From Sialis fuliginosa (taxonomy: Eukaryota; Arthropoda; Insecta; Megaloptera; Sialidae), in contig OY540809.1 in the NCBI GenBank assembly GCA_961205875.1, forward strand, positions 26,052,267 to 26,116,266: a DNA stretch of 64,000 nucleotides, written 5' to 3'. The translations under genes and the position numbers were made by a program. Shown here piece by piece: positions 44,546 to 56,948 of this stretch. The notes below the pieces were generated by a model. It made no database searches. It saw only the letters and a program-made list of their open reading frames with translations, and was not told where the DNA came from. Position 1 is the stretch's first letter. Each line of letters starts with the position of its first letter.

Positions 44546-45432
44546 TCCTTAATATCTTCTATATATATAAAGCTCAACGTGTCTCTGTCTGTCTGTGTGT
44601 CTGTATGTCCGTTAGTGCGCTTATAACTCGAGAACCACTTATCCGATTTTTTAATTCATAGGTTCTCTGGCTAGGTTATAGGATATATTTTGTTTCGTTA
44701 AATAACATAAGGAATAAGCAGTGACGATAATAGTAAATCAAGTCTCAAAAAAGTTTGCAGCCAGCTCACTCTTTTGCAGTTCACTGCCTAAACCGTTCAA
44801 TATTGAACAAAATAATGTAGTAAAGAATTGTGTAGAAGAAAAAGTTCTAAAATAAAGTCCGCGACATCATATATCTAACATTTATATTTAAGCCACAATG
44901 ACTGCTTTTATATTACAAAGAAAATTAAAAATATTTGGGTTTTGTTTACGTGGACTTATGACCTGCAAAACATTAATTCTTATCAAAATAAATGATTTCA
45001 TCGTCATAAGTACTTAATGTAGATATAATTTGCCCTTCACAGCATCCAATTTGGTCGTATAGTTTAGAAATTATCGTGAACTATAAATACGGGAACATAT
45101 TATTCGCGCGATGGGAACCCGTGTCGCGGCGTGCGGTAAGGAGGGAACATACCGAGTAGACGCAGGGCAGAGGAAATGATCACAGGCCGGTATTCTTTTG
45201 ATTGTCAATTGTTTATTTTGTTTTCAATAATTAACTTTTAAATTTAAATAGAACAAAAATTATTTTTACTTTTTGTTCTGATTCGATTTTTTTAGGTAGG
45301 TAATTTAAGTGTTGTTTGGTTTTTATTACAATAATAACTAATCGTGTTTGTACTTAATTCAACAATATATTTTTTAAATCTTAAACAATAATTCCGTAGT
45401 TCACACGAGCGAAGCCGCGCGGGCCCAGCTAG
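44546..45432 (+). mobile_element. Helitron-like element, copy 1
   Basis: It starts TCCTTAATAT after an A and ends CGAAGCCGCGCGGGCCCAG then CTAG before a T, the expected A/T insertion. The CCGCGCGG near the 3' end is a self-complementary hairpin. It matches 54993-55839 throughout (GTCCGTTAGTGCGCTTAT, CCAATTTGGTC, GTAAGGAGGGAAC). 887 bp, no Rep/helicase coding, so non-autonomous. Confidence 0.85.
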
Positions 45433-46225
45433 TTTATTAAAAACATTGAAAAAGCAGGGAGAAGTTTTAAAAAAAAAGTTGACACATGTCAGTAGGTAAA
45501 AAACAATTAACTATTGCTGACCTCAACTTCTCACATATTATTTGTAGCGACGGAATAACGGCGTGTACGATCCTATAAACTATTTAAAATTAATCCTAAG
45601 GATAACGTATATCTCTGATAGAATTAGTTTTTTAATAGCAATCATAAAAAAAATTCTGAAATCATTTTGGTCGAGACCAAATTTTTCTATAATACTTTAC
45701 ATAAGTGAAATTTTAATTTGTGTATGTAATAAATATAAAAAATTTTAGCCATATAATTTATACAAATAATAATAATAACATAAATATAGATCGTAAAACA
45801 AAAATTTTAATATTTTTTTTATGTTAACATGATATTTAAAAAAATTCAATTAAAGTTACAATATCTAAAAAAATTAATAAAAAGTGCTTATTTTTAAAAC
45901 TCCAATTTATATTTACTTTACTGTTTTTTTTTATTTATTTTAATTTAAAAATACATAAACACATTATACTGTAAAACATTTATCATTCGAAGCTAGAGAA
46001 GTTATACTACTTTTTTAGTTTTTTTTTTTTTATAGAAATTCTATGCATATTTATTTATATTTTTTGTTGATATCAGGATACCAGAAATGAAGAATTATAC
46101 AGAATACCCACGATGAAAAATGTGTTTTAAGTGGTGAAAAATTGTAAAAATATTGCAATTATTTCTATAGTTGTTATAATAAATTTCCCTAATATGATAA
46201 TGTTATTAGTTGAATGTGAAATGAA
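45433..46225. other. Gene-free stretch
   Basis: AT-rich; T-rich runs near 46015-46030. No supported feature. Confidence 0.45.
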
Positions 46226-46301
46226 CAGTGGTAACCAAAAAGTGGTCTGCGGGTCATGAGAATACTGTCATGAGATGTGGGCCACAGTTACGAGGTCACT
46301 G
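46226..46301. mobile_element. 76-bp hAT-like mini-element
   Basis: CAGTGGTAACC at the left and GAGGTCACTG at the right, with inner GTGGTC/GTGGGCC and TCATGA words in inverted register. The flanks GAAATGAA and GAAATATT share 6 of 8 bases. Confidence 0.55.
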
Positions 46302-46434
46302 GAAATATTGGTCGCATTTTTTGAATATTACACATCAAGGTAAATCTTAGATTGATAAGTTCTTTTATTGTATATATATGTTACATTTACAAAAATAAAT
46401 GTTTCTGGTAAAAATTTTATAGAAATTATTTACG

Positions 46435-46665
46435 AGATTTAGATCTATTTTCATAATTTAGATTGCCATAGATTTGATCTACGGGAATTTAAATTAAAAA
46501 AAACAGATCTACATAGATTTATTCGATATACGTAGATCTAAAATATGAATCGACCAATTTTGTTTCATAGATCTATATACACAATTCTAAGAAGATAATA
46601 ATCAATGTATATCAAGAAACAAAGATGGCCGAATTAAATTTTAAATCTACGTAGATCCAACTATT
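46435..46665. repeat. AGATCTA-rich degenerate inverted repeat
   Basis: Multiple TAGATCTA/ATAGATTT/TACGTAGATC words lie in both orientations (46440, 46505, 46540, 46567, 46650). It looks like an eroded foldback element, perhaps akin to the GATC-rich palindromes at 5.65 and 9.2 kb. Confidence 0.45.
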
Positions 46666-47379
46666 TCTGTGTAGTTATATTTTTTTCAAAATCAATGGTA
46701 ATTGACGTCGTTCGAATTAATTTTTCCTTTACATTTTTATACTTTTTATAAGAAAATATCAATTGTAAGTTTTTTTGTCTAATTATTCAATGTATGTATA
46801 TAAATCCATCAACATCGCAACTATCTTTGAATTTTGTTAATAATATGTAAATAATTTCTTCTATGGGTCTACCCTAGTTCAATTAGCATATAACGTAAAC
46901 TAATTCAAGGGTCTTAGGCTTTTTAACAGTAAAGTCCTAATTCTATGTGTAAAACAATCAAAGAGATTCTAAACTGTTAAAATAATGTATAAATTTAAAA
47001 AAATACATTTATTAAGAGAGCCTACAGACTACAGATAAATTATTTTTATTATCTTTACATATAGTATAATATGTAAAATATCACCTATTATTCCAAATTG
47101 CTCTAATAAATTAAAACAACATACATTTTCAATACAAAAAACCCTCAGTTAATAATATAAAACCAAAATCCCTTTTTCTGTGTTTGTATAACATTTTCAA
47201 TAATTGCCGTCGAGAGACAAATGTGGTACACTCACGTCAAAATAAGAGGGTGGAGAGGGGGATAAGCCACAGCGAGTGTAGATGTGCAGAGGTAGAGGAT
47301 GGAGAGAGAAATACATATAACGCACGCTCGCTTCTTCTATATAACCGAGAAGCGATGTGCAATTGAATTGTCGCCTCAC

Positions 47380-47460
47380 CTGAATACAGATGGCGTTGCT
47401 GTATGACCTTGAGGCTCTAAGCCCACCACAGCCTACTACTGGTGGCTCGGATTCCCCCAT
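47380..47460 (-). other. Candidate first coding exon (27 codons)
   Basis: An ATG at 47460 opens MGESEPPVVGCGGLRASRSY... and reads 27 codons to CAG/GTGAGG at 47380, a strong donor in phase 0. The block 47200-47500 is clearly less AT-rich than its surroundings. A downstream exon was not found, so it could be a leader or non-coding exon of a gene further along the minus strand, or chance. Confidence 0.3.
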
Positions 47461-47828
47461 TGCGTGTCTGCACACTGCCACTTTGCGGTTTGTAGATAAT
47501 ATCGTTGTTACACCGGGCGTGTACCATTTTTTTTTTTTTTGTTGTTCTCTTTAGAGAAATGGGAACTTTTTTAACGTGCTTAATTTATGTTAAGGGTTAA
47601 AATTTGTTTACAGGAAACCAGGCTAGTTATCTAGTTGAGTAACTCAGTTTGGTATTACCCAGAAAATCAATGAAAATGGTTCGATATTTTTATTGAAAAA
47701 CTGTTTTAATTTTTTGCTTCCCTATTTTAAACTCTCTAGAATTAAGTATTCTGTTAAAATTATGTCTTAAAATTCAATATAATAAAACAAAAGTATTTTT
47801 TCGACGAATTTTCAATTATCAAGATAAG

Positions 47829-48392
47829 ATACTGTTACCAATCTTGGGTTCTTTAAAAGCAAAGTATACTGTTTTTTGGGATAATGGGCTTCTTTTTTAT
47901 AATTCTCATGAACTCATGTTACTAATAAAACCATAATGTATCTTTATTATATCAATTTAATTATCAAAGTCCGCAAATATAATTTTTTTTAAATTATAGC
48001 CTTTTATGTTGTTTATGTTTTTCCCCAATAATGGATAAAATAAAACCAGTTATGGGCACCCAGTGATGGACACTCAATAATAATTTATTTCAAAATGATT
48101 AATAAAATACGACACAAAATTTATAAAATAAAGAATCGTAAATTTAAACAGTGTTACGATGCTATGATAATAATTAATAAATAAATTACACTAATAATTC
48201 GTTTAAATATCCACCATTTTGACATCCAATGTCCGTTTGTAATCAAATTAAGCTATTTTACAATTAAGTGTCTATAGATTACGATTCAGTTATGGCAGTT
48301 ATCAAATATCAACAAATATTTCTAATTTAGTACATTTAATTAAACAAGAATCTAACACTAGGGTAAGATCCAAGATTGGTACCAGTACCATA
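47829..48392. mobile_element. CCAGTCTTGG-family MITE, copy C
   Basis: The ends are TACTGTTACCAATCTTGG and CCAAGATTGGTACCAGTA, flanked by TA. The interior matches copies A, B and D (GGGCACCCAGTGATGGACAC). Confidence 0.8.
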
Positions 48393-48629
48393 TTACTATA
48401 TACTTAACTTGCTAACCTACGTTTCGTTGTAGTTTAAACTTGAAATAACTATCAACTTTCTCAAAAATAAAGCCCGAATTTTATTTAGAAGTCAAATACA
48501 GACAAAACAAACATAATAAAATAAAAATAAGGTGCCCATTTCTCCTTGAATCATGTAAATCTCATCTTCGTATCCCAGTTACAATATTACTACTACTTTA
48601 CGTGATAACGTATAAAAAATGTACTGTTG

Positions 48630-48880
48630 GTACGAGATAGTCACATATAGTATACATATATTCATATGTTCTCTCTTATTTCTAAATTCACCACATGATA
48701 ACTTAAAAAAATATATACACCGCCTGAGTGAGATAGTTTTATATAGATATACATATACTTATATGCTCTTTCTTACTCTGCTATAACTACTAGATACTTT
48801 CGGAAATGTGTTTGTATAAGTGAGATGGTCATATCGAGTGCACGTATATTTATGTGTTCTGTCTCATTCACTCAGTAACC
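48630..48880. repeat. Degenerate tandem repeat, ~95 bp period
   Basis: Three units share (G/T)(A/T)GAGAT(A/G)GTC/TATAT followed by TACATATA.TTATGT(G/T)CTCT (about 48632, 48728 and 48819). Confidence 0.6.
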
Positions 48881-48899
48881 GCTGAATATACATAATTTC

Positions 48900-49942
48900 A
48901 AGTAGATCTTTTTACTGAACTGAATCACGTCTTTGGGTGAAAAAAAGACACACGTTTCAAAAAAACAGAGATGTGATTTTTTTTCACGTTTTTCTTTTAT
49001 ATGAAATAAAAATCAGCTTGTATGTACAACACACTACAATATAAAATAATGCTGCAATTGGATAAATGGGTGATAAGGATAGAATAATGATATTATATGC
49101 ACTTGGTATACCCTATCTCGTTTTATAGATGTCATGTATATAAAAATAATACATTACTTTATAACTTTGATGAACATCCAATCAAATTAAATGTTCCTAA
49201 GTTATTTTTTAATTAAGTTGAATATATAAATATATATATATAATATATAATATATAATATATAAATATTGCCATTTTTTCTCAAATTATTTTATACTTAC
49301 TTTTTCATAAACATTACCGCGCAAAAGCCTCGTTTTTTTACACAAAGAATATACTTTTATTCGTAATAATATTTTACATATTAATTTTAAATAAGTTGCC
49401 AATTAAAATACATTTTTTCTCAAAAACTCGTACATACAAATTTGTTTTATGAAATTCAAATTAAAAATAAAAGTATTAGAACTGAAAACCGCCAAAAAAT
49501 CGTTTATTTTATATACATATTCTATTATAAAATATCATATTTCAAAACAAGTGAATATTCTTAATGCTTCATAAAAAAAAGGAAAATAACATTTTATACT
49601 AAATTATGTTGTTATGTTTAATGACTAAAATGAACAGAAAAAATTCATTTCGTAATGGTACTTACTGACATAACATCTTTCGTTTTTATCGTCTTATACA
49701 TATATGCTTATGTATATATTTGAAAAGGTGGATTTTTAAAATGAGCATTTTCTTAATGCATACTTAGCAACAAATCGTCCAGAGATATAAAACTATGCTG
49801 CATCAATTCAAGTATTTAACTTTGATATACAGAAACAAAAATTTTTCAGTATAAATAATAATAAATATATAGTATATTGAATATTCAAGTAATGTCTTAA
49901 GTATTACATTTTTTGCATGTTCTGTATATTATTTTTCAAGGG
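48900..49942. other. Gene-free stretch with AT microsatellite
   Basis: (AT)n/(ATATA)n lies at 49219-49264. No gene or element boundary seen in the rest. Confidence 0.5.
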
Positions 49943-50262
49943 GTTAGAACCAGGGTTGGCAAAAACCCGGGTTTTTTTAAAAAAGCCCAGCCCACCGGGT
50001 TTTATTGGGTTTTATTACCGGGTTTTTTTGGGTTTTATTTAGTAACATATACATAAGGTATAATATATTATTTACATTTTTGTTATACATATAGTAATAT
50101 TCAATAAAAATAAATATTTTGTACTACTTAGAATTATGAATGGCAGGCAGAGTTACGTTAGCAATTTTAATATTATTTTTATTTTATTTATATTATTTTG
50201 AGTTAAATAATGTGTTTAGATTTTACGAACGCAAAATTTTTTATTTGAATTTTAATTGTTTA

Positions 50263-50963
50263 AAGGACCCCGGAGTCTTTGAAATCAACTGGAAAATATT
50301 CTCTAAATCATCCCGATTAAAAGTCTCAATGGTCGCAACCGCCTAAGTTCCCGAGAACTCGCGCAAAGAGCTGATTTGTACCTAATAATGCAATAAAAAA
50401 ATCGATATAGTACAGGACATTTTGAACAAATTAATTTTTATGTATCGTTTTGTTTATTTAATTTCTAGATTTTTATGTTGTTAAAGTTTGCAAGTTCTAG
50501 CAAATTGTTTTATGGATTATAATAAAGTTTTTATAAAACATGTTAAGGTATGTGTAGTGCCGTCAGCGCCAGCTACTAGTGATAGTATTAAAAATATTAA
50601 ATTGTAAAATAAAAACAATAGAAAATTAGTTGTCATAAAAATATAACTTTGATTTGTAACACACTTATGGGACACCTTATATAAATATAACTATTTTAAA
50701 AATATGCTGCTTGTCTAGCCTGACAATTTTTGTATTTTAAGTTTTCTTCCATTTGTTATAATAAATTAAATATTGAACTTGGGAAATCTTGTACTATATC
50801 GATTTTTTTATTGCAGTATTAGGTACAAAACAGCTTTTTGCGCGAGACCTCGGGAACTTAGGCGGTTGCGACCATTGAGACTTTTAATCGGGATGATTTA
50901 GAGAATATTTTCCAGTTGGTTTCAAAGAGATTTCCCTATCAAAAACTGCGGGGTCCTTTATTT
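50263..50963. repeat. Inverted repeat nested in the hAT element
   Basis: The left arm 50263-50413 and right arm 50791-50963 are near-identical inverses (CTAAATCATCCCGATTAAAA, GTCTCAATGGTCGCAACCGC, AAAATCGATATAGTAC), around a ~380-bp loop. The left arm lacks about 20 bp present near the outer end of the right arm. Predicted to form a ~150-bp stem if transcribed. It is probably a second element or duplicated hAT segment inside the host element. Confidence 0.9.
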
Positions 50964-51325
50964 GTATGTATATTATTTACTGGTTATAGTTACCATACTT
51001 TTAAAATTTGTTTGCTAATTGTTGTGCAAAATTTAATAAATTTTTTTTTACATATTCTATGTTTTTATTTAAATAGCTGTGATATGTATGTGTGTTTAAT
51101 TTATATGGATAGGCACTTTCTACTTGTTATAATTATTATAATTTAAAATTACATATTTTTAACAATCAAAATTAAAATAAAATATTTTGCTACACGTGTT
51201 GTGTTCTTGTATACTTGCATTCATAAAAGTCTTTAATCTTCGCGTCTCGTGCTTGTATCAACTATCGATAGCTTATTTTGTAAAATACTGTGTTTTAATA
51301 AAACTACTGAAGTATAATAGACTGA

Positions 51326-51850
51326 CAAAGTGAAATTTTAGCAACTGCAAAAATTAAAACTTTTATCAAGAAACGAATGCAGAGTGCACTTACCCCTGCA
51401 CATTACTTAGCAAACATGATGCATCCACAGTATTTGGGGAAATCCCTTAGTAATGATGAAGAAAGTGTTGCAGAAGAATTGTTGGTGAAAAAACACCCAA
51501 ATTTCTTGGCCTACTGTTTAGCTTTTAAAATTCAAGACACAGATTACTTCCCCGAAGCTATGTTTAACAGCGATGTGGTAGATAAATTCACAGCTGCTAA
51601 ATGGTGGAAAATAATGAAAGCCAAAAATGAGAAAACTTCCAAATTACCCATCAATTTTTGTGATTTTTTCATATCTTTTCATAACTGTCCGGCAAGCTCA
51701 GCGTCAATTGAAAGAATATTTTCCACATATGGTTTGATTTGGACCAAAATGCGGAATAGACTTGGTTTTGATAAAGCCTTAGACTTAGTTAAAATATATA
51801 GATATATAAGAACAGAACCAGAAAGATTGGTAGTGCCAGTTTATCTTTGA
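51326..51850 (+). pseudogene. hAT transposase C-terminal fragment with dimerisation domain
   Basis: The frame is open from 51326 and its first ATG at 51377 gives 157 residues. It matches the end of insect hAT transposases: LTPAHYLANMMHPQYLG near the start, a WW pair at residues 77-78, then CPASSASIERIFS at 104-116 and KMRNRLG at 124-130, the hAT family C-terminal dimerisation motif. The BED zinc finger and most of the RNase-H-like catalytic core are absent. An acceptor-like TTTTAG ends at 51341, just upstream, and protein-like sequence continues before the ATG, so this is the last exon or a truncated remnant rather than a gene with its own start. It lies between intact hAT ends, so the element could be mobilised only in trans. 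Confidence 0.85.
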
Positions 51851-52124
51851 TATAATAATTAACTATGTATTATATAGAGAATATTTTTTTAAATTGAATT
51901 ATTATTTTAAAAATCAGAATTTTGAATCAATGTTTCAATTATATTAGTTAATAAATGGTCTGAAATGATTGTATTTCTTTAATTTTCCTTATAAAATATT
52001 ATATTTCCTTTAAATATACCTAAAAAAGAAAAAAACCCACCGGGTTTTTTTAAAGTTGTTTGCCCAAAAAAACCCGGGTGGGTTTTTTTTGGTTACCCAG
52101 TGGGGAGGCAACCCTGGTTAGAAC

Positions 52125-53515
52125 CCCTCCTCTCGAATACATTATTTAATTTAACAATTATAACATATAAAAATGAAAATTATATATAATTACAAAAAAA
52201 ATACCGCCCCCTCACTATTTTATTTCTGGGTGCACTGCTGATTGTAACCTATTAACCGACCACACTATCTGCTTTTACTAAATTGACCGTAACTCAGAAC
52301 CTTTTTTATATTGTACCTCTACTTTAGAAAAATGCATAAAAAATCGATTTTTTTCGTCCCTCTTAAAGGAATTTAAATATGTAAACGTTTTGTTGTTACC
52401 TACTTAAATTTTCTTTTAACAAATTTTCAAAAAAATCGTAAAAATGTTTTGTCCCTTGCTCATCAGCAAAAAAAATTCGAAAAATTGGGAATATGTAAAT
52501 TATTAGAACTCACCAGTTTTATATTATTCAAAAATAATACAAAATTAGAATTAAGTAAAAATGAAAAGCTGCTACCTTTTCAATAATATTTTAATATTGA
52601 ATTGGTTCTTATTTATGCTAAAGGTTTTATTCTACGGTACGAAACAATAGTACGCAAGGCTCGATTCGCACACTTGACAAATGTTACCCTAAGGACCTAG
52701 AGAGTGACCTAACTCCTTTAATAATGTAATAGATAAAATAACAGTGCACATAAATAAATATTTCTTTTCGGATATTTTCCTCTGAATTTATTCAGCCCGC
52801 TACGATATCCCCCCTTAAACATATATCATTATTATCCTGTTGATTCAATTTACTATTTCCACAATTTTCCACAAGAATTTATGAACATTGTATATATATT
52901 TGCACCACGTTTTTTCCTTACATGGTTTCAGGATTACGAAAAATGTTCTTGTTTTATTATATTTTATGATATGTTTAGATAAAAATATATAGTTAAGTAT
53001 TTTATTTCTATGTTACGAAAATAACTTAAAACAAAAAAATAGTTTTCGATAACGCTTTTAACAAAATGTCAATTTAGATACCTTCAAACTATAAAAGTTT
53101 ATCTGTAGATAGATAATTAATTTCAAATTATCACCTTTTTTTGTTGGAAACAACCAAAGGAAAAGTTTATATTTCTCGTTATACAGAAAGTTATTGGATG
53201 ATTGACGTGCTTGGTGTTTTTTAGTCGATAAAACTTTTGTAAATGGAAACTATCAATTCGCGCAGACTTTTAAAAATTATTTTACAACCAGTCGACGTCA
53301 GAAAAGTTTATTATGGTTTCTTATTTCGAAATATGTTCAACAAACTAAGGTGCGGTGAACATAATGGAAAAATAGAACACATATTTATATAGTTTGTAAT
53401 AGAATTTCATAAAGAACTATATGGATAGTGTAAAAATTACTATTTCTGCTTCATTTAAGAATCATAAAAAAATAAATATTAAGTGTGATTATGGATTTTT
53501 GACTTAGTTTTTTAC
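52125..53515. other. Gene-free stretch
   Basis: AT-rich with no supported ORF. Nothing distinctive. Confidence 0.45.
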
Positions 53516-53519
53516 TTAA

Positions 53520-53761
53520 CCCAATCGTGCCCAGCGTTACATATATGTAACAGAGCGCATTTGTTAACATTTTGCGTTTGATGTAATATTATTTTAATTC
53601 AAATGGGTTTGAAATCATACTTATTTTCGAGTATTGGACTGAATACATCAACAATGCAATAACCAACGTTCTGGAGTTTTAGTATACATATATAGGTATG
53701 AATTGATGACAGAAAAATCTGCAATATCGGTAACAAAAAAAAAACGTCGGGAACGATTGAG
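53520..53761. mobile_element. piggyBac-like MITE with TTAA target duplication
   Basis: The ends are CCCAATCGTGCCCAGCGTT and AACGTCGGGAACGATTGAG, each flanked by TTAA (53516-53519 and 53762-53765). A TTACATATATGTAA palindrome lies just inside the left end. 242 bp, non-coding. Confidence 0.85.
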
Positions 53762-53765
53762 TTAA

Positions 53766-54510
53766 TCATAAAGAATAGATACGCCTTTTGCATAACTTAT
53801 TTGGGACATTATTAACTAAAAAAAACACGTTAACATTTAAATTGTGACCAGATAATTAATAAAAATGAGAAAATGCCGTGTTTTACAAGTTTTAAAAACG
53901 AAAATCATGGAATGAATTTTTTACAAAATTGTATCAAGCATTTTAAAGAAGATACTTTCAGCTTTCCAATATCAAAACGATTATTGTGCAATAATTATTT
54001 CAGGATATACAAGAGTTTAAAAACAAAAATGTTATTTTTACTTTAACGTGGTCAAAAAAATCATACAGAGATGAAAAAACAACGAATTTTCAAGAGAAAA
54101 TAACAAGAATTCGAATTCTTACATTGAATTTCTTGTTAAAAAATTTTTGTGGTACATATACGCTTGCAAAGTTAATAAAAAATTAAGAGATAATTTTTCG
54201 AACTCTTTTAACTCTTATTGTTAGTAAAAAGAATCAGCGGCCAATAATATTGATTAAATAACTAAAAAGTGCACGCTTTCGAATGAGCTATAAATCATGC
54301 AAATCAAATCATATTTCGCGGAGGTATAGCTGTTTGAAATTTTGAAATTTTGTTGCTTTTTTTTAAATATCCCTTAATTTTTTTGAGGAGTGTATGCACA
54401 ATGTATATTGTACGTAAAAATATTTAGGTTTTTTTTATTTTTGCCTTAAATAAGTTTTACCTATCATATAATCAAAGTATAGAATCAACCAGAACACCAA
54501 AATAAACAAA
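53766..54510. other. Gene-free stretch
   Basis: AT-rich sequence without a recognisable feature. Confidence 0.45.
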
Positions 54511-54860
54511 AAGCGTACTTACCTGGTTTTGTCAAACAGGTATAGAAATATTGCATATTGAAAATTCCTTACAATGTTTTACTACACATTTCGACATAAA
54601 TTCTACATATTACACATATATAGAGGTAACTGCTTTCATCATCTTTACCCCCCTCCCTTCCCCAACAGATGTATTTATGTCGGTAGGTACCGAAGGAACA
54701 TACACTTTCAGCATGTGCATATGTAAGTGATGGTCTGGGTCGTATCATAAATGTATAAACGAACATGAATATACCCTTTTGACTGCTGATTTTACACAGT
54801 TTGTGTACTGAGTTATAAAGCTGACTTGCCTTTGTTTCCTTCTCTCTCACACAAGCTTAT
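54511..54860 (-). other. Isolated strong splice donor with GC-richer upstream block
   Basis: AAAACCAG/GTAAGTACGC on the minus strand ends a putative exon at 54523; it matches the consensus almost perfectly. The 300 bp upstream (54570-54860) is less AT-rich and holds a 93-codon ORF without a domain. It could be a leader exon of a minus-strand gene; no partner acceptor was identified. Confidence 0.25.
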
Positions 54861-54992
54861 TGTAAATTATATTCAATAACGTATGCTAAATTTGGAATAA
54901 ATTTTTTAAAAACCGTTTTCAATAAAATACTTCAAAAAGGTTGTTAAAATTTTTCACATGTAGTTTTATAATGAATGCAGCATAAATTAATA

Positions 54993-55839
54993 TCCTTAAT
55001 ATACCTACTATAAAAAGTTCAACGTCTGTCTGTCCGTTAGTGCGCTTATCACTCGAGAACCACTTATCCGATTTACGTTTTTTTTTAATTATAGGTACGT
55101 TCTCTGGCCAAGTTATAGGCCATTATTTTACGTTAGGTAACATAACAACTAAGCAGTGACGACATAGTAAATCAAATCGGAAAAAAAATTGTCGCCAGCG
55201 CGCTGTTTTGCAGTACGCTGCCTAAACCGTTCAATATTGAACAAAATAATGTTGTAAAGAATTGTGTAGAATAATAACATCTAAAATAGAGTCTGCGACA
55301 CCATATGTCTAACTTTTATATTTAAGCCACAATGACTGCTTTTATGATACAAAGAAAATTAAAAATATTTGTGTTCTGTTTACGTGAAATTATGACCTGC
55401 AAAACATTAATCCGTATCGAAATAAATGATTTCATCGTCATAAGTACTTAATTTAGATATGGTTTACCCTTTACAGCATCCAATTTGGTCTTTTGATTTT
55501 GGAAATAACTTGAAATATACATACGGGAACATATTATTCGCGCGAAGGTGACCCGTGTCGGGGTGTGCGATAAGGAGGGAACGATGCGTTCTGCCGGCGT
55601 TCGGTCCTTTGAACGTCAATTGTTTATTTTGTTTTCAATAATTAACTTTTAAATTTAAACAGAACAAAAATTGTTTTTTCTTTTTATTCCGATTCGTTTT
55701 TGTTAGGTAATATAGGTGTTGATTAGTTATCATTACAATAATAAGTAATCGTGTTTGTACTTAATTCAACTACATTTTTCAAAAATCCTAAACAATAATT
55801 CCGTAGTCCACGCGAGCGAAGCCGCGCGGGCCCAGCTAG
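54993..55839 (+). mobile_element. Helitron-like element, copy 2
   Basis: It starts TCCTTAATAT after an A and ends CGAAGCCGCGCGGGCCCAG plus CTAG before T, the same termini and orientation as 44546-45432. 847 bp, non-autonomous. Small internal indels distinguish it from copy 1. Confidence 0.85.
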
Positions 55840-56944
55840 TATTATATAATCATCAGTTTTTTTTTTGCTTCGTCTTTATTTTATGATGTGTTTTCTACAA
55901 AAACTCCATTATTAACTTAATCTAAAAACTTAGATTATGTATCCTTTGAGAATAAATCCTTTCAACTAAAGAAGATATTGTATACCTACTAGAAAAATAA
56001 ACACATATTATAATTAAGTTTGAATAAGTAATTAATATCTTTGTACATTGCAAGTAGAGTAAATATACTCCGTATTATAATAATTATGCATGCTACTATT
56101 ATGTACTTTTAAAAACTTTTTTTATAAAAAGTTATAAAGATATCCACTGTAATACACGTTGATAAGTATTAGTAAAACCTTCTTACTCAACAGTCTCCCA
56201 TATTTACCCTATTTCAACTCAACGTGGAGTGGACGAAGAGGATAATGGGTTTATTTATGTATACAAGTTTCTAAAATATAATTCTGTTACTAAATTTAAC
56301 GAATAACTTTTACGATGTAGACACGACCATTTAATTATTGTAATGAAGTTAATTTGAAATGCATGTATTCTAACAAATTAAACTAATAATTGAAATTATG
56401 TACCAGTAAGGAATTCGTTACTGTATATATATAAGAATTTTACCCTCTAAATTTGATCTATATAATATTATTCAGGGATTGTTATAAATGCATTTATTTT
56501 ATAGTATTTTCGTAAATTTAAGTTTTCAAATCTTAATTAATTTTTATTAGTCAAAAAGATAAAATTTTCTCGATATCGAACCATTAGTTTTATTGGTTTT
56601 CCACAGTAAATATTGAAAAGTTCAAGTACTCAATTTAATTTTACATTTGTGTTTTATCAAATTTCAAAGTTCATTCTAAATTCTGACTGTTAATATCACT
56701 TTATGTTTGTTTTTTTTTAAATATCAAGTGGAATTATAATATACCAGGTAGTAGAGCTATCACAAGTACTCGATGAAAACAAATGAATTATCAAATAATT
56801 TTTGATTTTTAAATGAACTTGACAATATATATTTTAAGTAAGCTATTTTTCAAATATTCTTTGTAAGAATTGTTCAAATATATAATTCTATGTACTGACA
56901 TAAAATTATTGAATTGATTATGTACTTTTGGGATTCAACCCTGC
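55840..56944. other. Gene-free stretch
   Basis: AT-rich; no gene or repeat boundary could be supported. Confidence 0.45.
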
Positions 56945-56948
56945 TTAA

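Larger units (their letters stand above)
49951..52116. mobile_element. hAT element, 2166 bp, with perfect 8-bp target duplication
   Basis: The left end is CAGGGTTGGCAAAAACCCGG and the right end GGAGGCAACCCTG. GTTAGAAC flanks both sides exactly (49943-49950 and 52117-52124). Subterminal tracts are rich in AACCCGGG/CCCGGGTTTTTT. It holds a transposase C-terminal fragment (51326-51850) and a large internal inverted repeat (50263-50963), but not the N-terminal two-thirds of a transposase, so it is internally rearranged and non-autonomous. Confidence 0.95.

Noticed and set aside
54569..54850. 93-aa minus ORF as a protein gene
   Set aside because: No domain or signal peptide and low-complexity stretches. 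Only the nearby splice donor was kept as a weak signal.
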